Shown one piece after another: positions 60,791 through 64,000 of a stretch of DNA of 64,000 nucleotides; positions within the stretch are counted from its first letter, which is position 1, and each line of letters begins with the position of its first letter. The notes beneath the pieces were generated by a model. That model saw only the letters and a program-made list of their open reading frames with translations. It made no database searches and had not been told where the DNA came from. This stretch comes from Anaerolineae bacterium (lineage in GTDB: Bacteria; Chloroflexota; Anaerolineae; Promineifilales; Promineifilaceae). Both the position numbers and the translations under genes were made by a program. Location: the NCBI GenBank assembly GCA_023384415.1, contig JAHDWJ010000023.1, forward strand, positions 31,683 to 95,682, given 5' to 3'.

Positions 60791-62041
60791 ATGAGCAAGC
60801 AACCTATTTTAATCTTTAATCAGGTGAGCAAACGGTTCACCTTTGATAACGACCAGCCAGGCTCTCTCTTGGAATCTCTGATAACCCAGGTGCGACCAGA
60901 AAAGCGGCCGCAGCAGCAAGTCCAACCAGGGGAACTATGGGCTTTGCGGGATGTTTCTTTTGCTGTCACCCCTGGGGAGAGTGTGGGGATCATTGGCCGT
61001 AATGGCAGTGGCAAGAGTACCCTCCTGAAGCTGGCCTCACGTATCATTCAACCAACGACAGGAACAGTGAGAGTGCGCGGCCGCGTGAGTGCTTTATTAG
61101 AGTTAGGCGCAGGTTTCCATCCCGACCTCACTGGCCGAGAAAATATCTTCCTCAACGGCTCCTTGCTAGGCCTCAGCCGCCAGGAAATGGAAGAGTGCTA
61201 CCAGGATATTGTGGATTTTTCTGAACTGCATAATTACATCCAGATGCCGGTTAAACATTACTCATCCGGGATGTATATGCGTCTGGGGTTCAGCGTCGCC
61301 ATTCATGTCAAACCTGACATTTTAATCGTAGATGAGATATTGGCGGTCGGGGATAGGGCATTTCAGGATAAGTGCATCCAGCGAGTTCATAAAATGAAAC
61401 AAGAGGGAATTACTGTCGTTATGGTAACCCACAACCTGGAGAGCTTGCGCGGCCTCTGTTCCCAGGCAGTGTGGATTGAACATGGGGTCATGCAAGCGGC
61501 CGGCCCTACCGATGATATTGTGGCTCAATATCTTTCCCACACCTACAACCGCCCAATTGCTGACGTGCCGGGGGCGGTCGCTGGTGAACCCAGCTTTCGC
61601 CGCTGGGGCAGCCGGGCTATTGAGATTACCCAGGTACGTTTCCTCAATAGTGAGGGACAGCCCAGCGAACGGTTTAAGACCCATGATACAGTCATTATGG
61701 AGATGCACTATATAGCCCATGAACCGGTAGAAGATCCGGCGTTTGGCCTGGCTATTTTCCGTGCGGATGGGGTGCAGATTAACTCGCCCAATATACTTCA
61801 GGCGGGGGGACGTATGGGGTTGGTGCAAGGGGCCGGTGTTGTGCGCTATCGAATAGAACATTTGCCTTTGCTGGCAGCTGAATATAAGGTGACCGCCGCT
61901 GTGTATGATCAGTTTGTGCAGCGGCCGCTAGATCATCATGATCGGGCCTACTTGCTGCACGTGATCGGAGGGGGGAGTAAGGAAATTGAAGGCGTGTTGG
62001 CAATGCCCGCAGTGTGGGAGTGGGAGGCAGTGAGCGGGTGA
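60791..62041 (+). CDS. ABC-transporter ATPase for polysaccharide export (Wzt/TagH-like)
   Basis: Nucleotide-binding subunit of an O-antigen or teichoic-acid-type exporter. Walker A is GIIGRNGSGKSTLLKLASRI near 75, the signature KHYSSGMYMRLGFSVAI near 156, and Walker B ILIVDEILAVGDRAFQDKC near 180. The C-terminal 145 residues form a Wzt-type carbohydrate-binding beta domain (IEITQVRFLNSEGQPS, then TVIMEMHYIAHEPVED). The membrane partner Wzm/TagG is not in the window. It fits the surface-glycan genes elsewhere in this region but stands alone. The message may be near-leaderless. Confidence 0.9.
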   Translation: MSKQPILIFNQVSKRFTFDNDQPGSLLESLITQVRPEKRPQQQVQPGELWALRDVSFAVTPGESVGIIGRNGSGKSTLLKLASRIIQPTTGTVRVRGRVSALLELGAGFHPDLTGRENIFLNGSLLGLSRQEMEECYQDIVDFSELHNYIQMPVKHYSSGMYMRLGFSVAIHVKPDILIVDEILAVGDRAFQDKCIQRVHKMKQEGITVVMVTHNLESLRGLCSQAVWIEHGVMQAAGPTDDIVAQYLSHTYNRPIADVPGAVAGEPSFRRWGSRAIEITQVRFLNSEGQPSERFKTHDTVIMEMHYIAHEPVEDPAFGLAIFRADGVQINSPNILQAGGRMGLVQGAGVVRYRIEHLPLLAAEYKVTAAVYDQFVQRPLDHHDRAYLLHVIGGGSKEIEGVLAMPAVWEWEAVSG

Positions 62042-62112
62042 GCCAGTGGGCGAGTGAGTGGTCTCCGTATCTCCACGTCTCCCGCTCTCAATCCCCAGCC
62101 TCTAATTTCCCT
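62033..62112. repeat. GGCGAGTGAGTGG and CTCCA short-repeat array
   Basis: GTGAGCCAGTGGGCGAGTGAG at 62038-62058 is followed by GTCTCCGTATCTCCACGTCTCC to 62083, between the ABC gene and the convergent UbiB gene. Confidence 0.7.
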
Positions 62113-63742
62113 TTTTAACCTTTTTGAAGAGGTGGATGAGGGTGGCTGAGAGGAGTGCGGCCGCGCCCAAGACAGTCCAGTTTAACCAGCCAATTTTCTT
62201 CTCTAACCGCTCCAGGCGGCGTTCTAACTCTGGGTTGGGGGCAAATTGAACTTGCAGGCGGCCGCGTTCCGCCGCCGATAAGACCCGCTCAACCTGTGGG
62301 GGCAGGGAGATAAACAGTTGCAGCCAATGGCGCACCACCTCCCACCCCAACTGCTGCGTTTGCCGCTGGCTAATAAACGATTGGGCAAACTTCTCCACCT
62401 GCCCCCATGGGTTAATCGTTGGGTCGAGCAGCGACGCCATCCCCGAAAGGATGCCCAACGCCCGCCCCAGATAGACAAAATCCTGGGGAATCTGGATGGG
62501 AAAATCAAAGAGCAAATCCCGAAACTCTCGACCAAATTCCGCTATCTCACGGGGGTCGGGCTGGGCTAGATCAAGTAAATTGCGCCCCCACAGCTGATCC
62601 AACAAGCGGGCCTGAGCCTGGGTAATCCGATCCAGGTCCGCACCAGGCAAGAAAAAGCCTAAATCATGATACGCCTCGGTAAGGGCGCGGGCATCTTTTT
62701 GGCTAATGCTAATCAACACCTTGCGTAAATTATCCCCCATCAATTTTTCCACGTGTCCCACCATGCCAAAATCAATAAAAACAAGCTGAAAGGGGTTAGG
62801 AATAAGGTTATCGTCTGCATCTGGGCGAGGCAGGGGTTTAACAAACAGGTTGCCTGGATGGGGATCGGCGTGGAAAAACCCCTCTTTGAAGATTTGGGTG
62901 AAGTAAACGTCAAGCAGCCGTTCAGCCACCTCTTTAGCATCAACCCCGGCCGCTTCTATAGCCGCCAAATCGGTTAATTTGATGTTTTCCACATTTTCAA
63001 TCACCAATACTTTGCCGGTGCAATGCTCCCGGTAAAAATGGGGGATATAAACGCCAGGATTGCGGGCAAACATCCGCTGGAACCGTTCGGCATTGTTGGC
63101 TTCAGCCACATAATCCAGCTCTTCCCACAAGGTGCGGGCAAACTCTTCTAACAAAGCAGGGACATCAGCCCGGCGGCGGATGGGGCGGTAGCGCATGGCC
63201 CATTGGGCGACTACCCGCAGGGCTTCCAGGTCGGTGCGGACGATGGCTTCGATGTTGGGGCGTTGGACTTTGATAACAACAGCCGCGCCTGGGGTGCCAT
63301 CCGGGTTGAGGAGACGAGCGCGGTAGGTTTGGCCTAGAGACGCGGCCGCGAGTGGGTCTGGCTCTATCTGGGCAAAGCGGTGAGTCAGTTCTCCCAACTC
63401 CTGCATCAGAACCAGCAAAATTTCCTCAGTCGGGGCCGGTGTCACTTCATCTTGTAATCCCTGGAGTTCATCGGTAATTTCTGGCGGCAGCACATCCACG
63501 CGAGAGCTGAGGAACTGCCCCAGTTTGATGAGAACGCCCCCCATCTCTACCGCCAGGAGGCGAAATTGCCGGGAGATATAACGCCACCGGCGCGGCCGCG
63601 AACGCAGCACCATCCCCCCCAACAAGCGGCGCAGCACAATATCCCAGCCAATGAGGTGCAGGATCACCCAGGCAAAGTAACGGATAATCCGCCGATACCG
63701 GTAACGATCAATAGGCTGAGCAGCAGGGGGTGAGGTAAGCAT
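62102..63742 (-). CDS. ABC1/UbiB-family atypical kinase
   Basis: A membrane-associated kinase-like ATPase of the UbiB/COQ8 family, usually tied to isoprenoid-quinone biosynthesis. The Ala-rich A-loop region and K-x-G-Q motif are in LIKLGQFLSSRVDVLP near 72. VVIKVQRPNIEAIVRTDLE near 160, FHADPHPGNLFV near 285 and VFIDFGMVGH near 318 form the catalytic core. Two short hydrophobic stretches near the C-terminus (WTVLGAAALLSATLIHLF) anchor it. No ubi or men genes are adjacent. Typical length is 540-560, and this has 546. Confidence 0.93.
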   Translation of the reverse strand: MLTSPPAAQPIDRYRYRRIIRYFAWVILHLIGWDIVLRRLLGGMVLRSRPRRWRYISRQFRLLAVEMGGVLIKLGQFLSSRVDVLPPEITDELQGLQDEVTPAPTEEILLVLMQELGELTHRFAQIEPDPLAAASLGQTYRARLLNPDGTPGAAVVIKVQRPNIEAIVRTDLEALRVVAQWAMRYRPIRRRADVPALLEEFARTLWEELDYVAEANNAERFQRMFARNPGVYIPHFYREHCTGKVLVIENVENIKLTDLAAIEAAGVDAKEVAERLLDVYFTQIFKEGFFHADPHPGNLFVKPLPRPDADDNLIPNPFQLVFIDFGMVGHVEKLMGDNLRKVLISISQKDARALTEAYHDLGFFLPGADLDRITQAQARLLDQLWGRNLLDLAQPDPREIAEFGREFRDLLFDFPIQIPQDFVYLGRALGILSGMASLLDPTINPWGQVEKFAQSFISQRQTQQLGWEVVRHWLQLFISLPPQVERVLSAAERGRLQVQFAPNPELERRLERLEKKIGWLNWTVLGAAALLSATLIHLFKKVKKGN

Positions 63743-63787
63743 AAACAGGCTGATTGTAGGTCATAAATCCACCCACAGGCAAACAAA

Positions 63788-63815
63788 AAGGCTCCACCCA
63801 ATCAGGTGAAGCCTT
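63788..63815 (-). terminator. Terminator of the tRNA-Glu gene
   Basis: An 11-bp stem with one mismatch (AAGGCTTCACC paired with GGTGGAGCCTT) and a T-run on the minus strand, 7 bp past the tRNA 3' end. Confidence 0.85.
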
Positions 63816-63822
63816 ATCACTA

Positions 63823-63895
63823 TGCCCCGTAGGGGAATCGAACCCCTGTTTTAGCCTTGAGAGGGCTACGTCCTAGGCCGCTAGACGAACGGGGC
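63823..63895 (-). tRNA. tRNA-Glu (anticodon CTC)
   Basis: A 73-nt cloverleaf on the minus strand: acceptor GCCCCGT/ACGGGGC with discriminator A, D-arm, anticodon loop CTCTCAA with CTC at 34-36, and T-loop GGGTTCGATTCCCC. Position 37-38 is AA. No CCA is encoded. It reads GAG codons. A terminator follows directly. Confidence 0.95.
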
Positions 63896-63989
63896 GCAGC
63901 ATGAAAGGGATTCTAACAAAGCGGTTTACCCCTGTCAAACAGCTATCCTAGGGCAATCGCATATTAAATTTCACAGGAGAGGTAACTTG

Positions 63990-64000
63990 ATGTATCCTTC
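63990..64000 (+). CDS. Possible start of a gene cut by the window end
   Basis: An ATG at 63990 reads Met-Tyr-Pro-Ser before the window ends, and AGGAGAGGT lies 8 bp upstream. Only eleven bases are available, so the product cannot be named. Confidence 0.35.

Overview
This 64 kb window looks like chromosome of a Chloroflexota bacterium, most likely of the Anaerolineae/Caldilineae side. This is inferred from gene content and style: a lipoprotein with a Thr/Val/Pro repeat after its Cys, tail-anchored TPR proteins, VanW, DUF4058 and Rpn proteins, a DUF374 acyltransferase, and many PMT-like membrane glycosyltransferases. There is no rRNA, CRISPR array, phage region or intact transposase. One tRNA-Glu(CTC) lies at the right end.

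Layout. 0.1-4.0 kb (minus): GT2 glycosyltransferase, PhnD-like lipoprotein, FlgD-like membrane protein. 4.2-7.3 kb (plus): psd, pssA, a lysophospholipid acyltransferase and an Rpn-type nuclease. 7.3-12.4 kb (minus): crotonase, TrmA/RlmD-like protein without its catalytic Cys, CPBP protease, cupin, rpsU, gamma-Glu hydrolase and rplS, with clear terminators after rpsU and rplS. 12.7-21.7 kb (plus): gmd, phosphohexomutase, thioesterase, TatD, GT2, a phospholipase-D protein and VanW. 21.7-28.5 kb: RecB-like nuclease and ParB-like protein (minus), psuG, sensor kinase and membrane glycosyltransferase (plus), and a BrkB protein whose 3' end overlaps the glycosyltransferase. 28.6-39.2 kb (plus): SbcC/Rad50, a repeat block, a 1228-residue FG-GAP/ASPIC protein, a Tmtc-like TPR glycosyltransferase and an anchored surface protein behind a long leader. 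39.3-48.5 kb: mixed membrane and TPR proteins, DUF4058, rhomboid and a DUF368 undecaprenyl-phosphate translocase.

48.5-60.7 kb (minus) is one long directional run. Its core, 51.9-59.9 kb, is a bacterial microcompartment locus: three pentamer proteins, one hexamer, one tandem-domain trimer, one divergent BMC-like protein, a CoA-acylating aldehyde dehydrogenase, DeoC and an RpiB-family isomerase. All three enzymes carry an N-terminal amphipathic helix plus linker that looks like an encapsulation peptide. The set fits the sugar-phosphate-utilising class: an isomerase feeds DeoC, which would release acetaldehyde for oxidation to acetyl-CoA inside the shell. The locus also holds a receiver-ParA fusion (possible positioning ATPase), a YgiT-type zinc protein and an unrecognised 177-residue protein. 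No alcohol dehydrogenase, phosphotransacylase or acetate kinase is present. Signal peptidase I heads the run; M16-like, AcpS, hydrolase and PIG-L genes follow it.

The strongest genome-wide signal is the palindrome GCGGCCGC. I counted roughly 125 copies by eye, about one per 0.5 kb and nearly all inside genes, resembling the HIP1 phenomenon of cyanobacteria. Intergenic spacers carry arrays of degenerate 7-8 bp units, some of which run into coding ends. Two small terminal-inverted-repeat elements, each flanked by an exact 9-bp direct repeat, look like MITEs.
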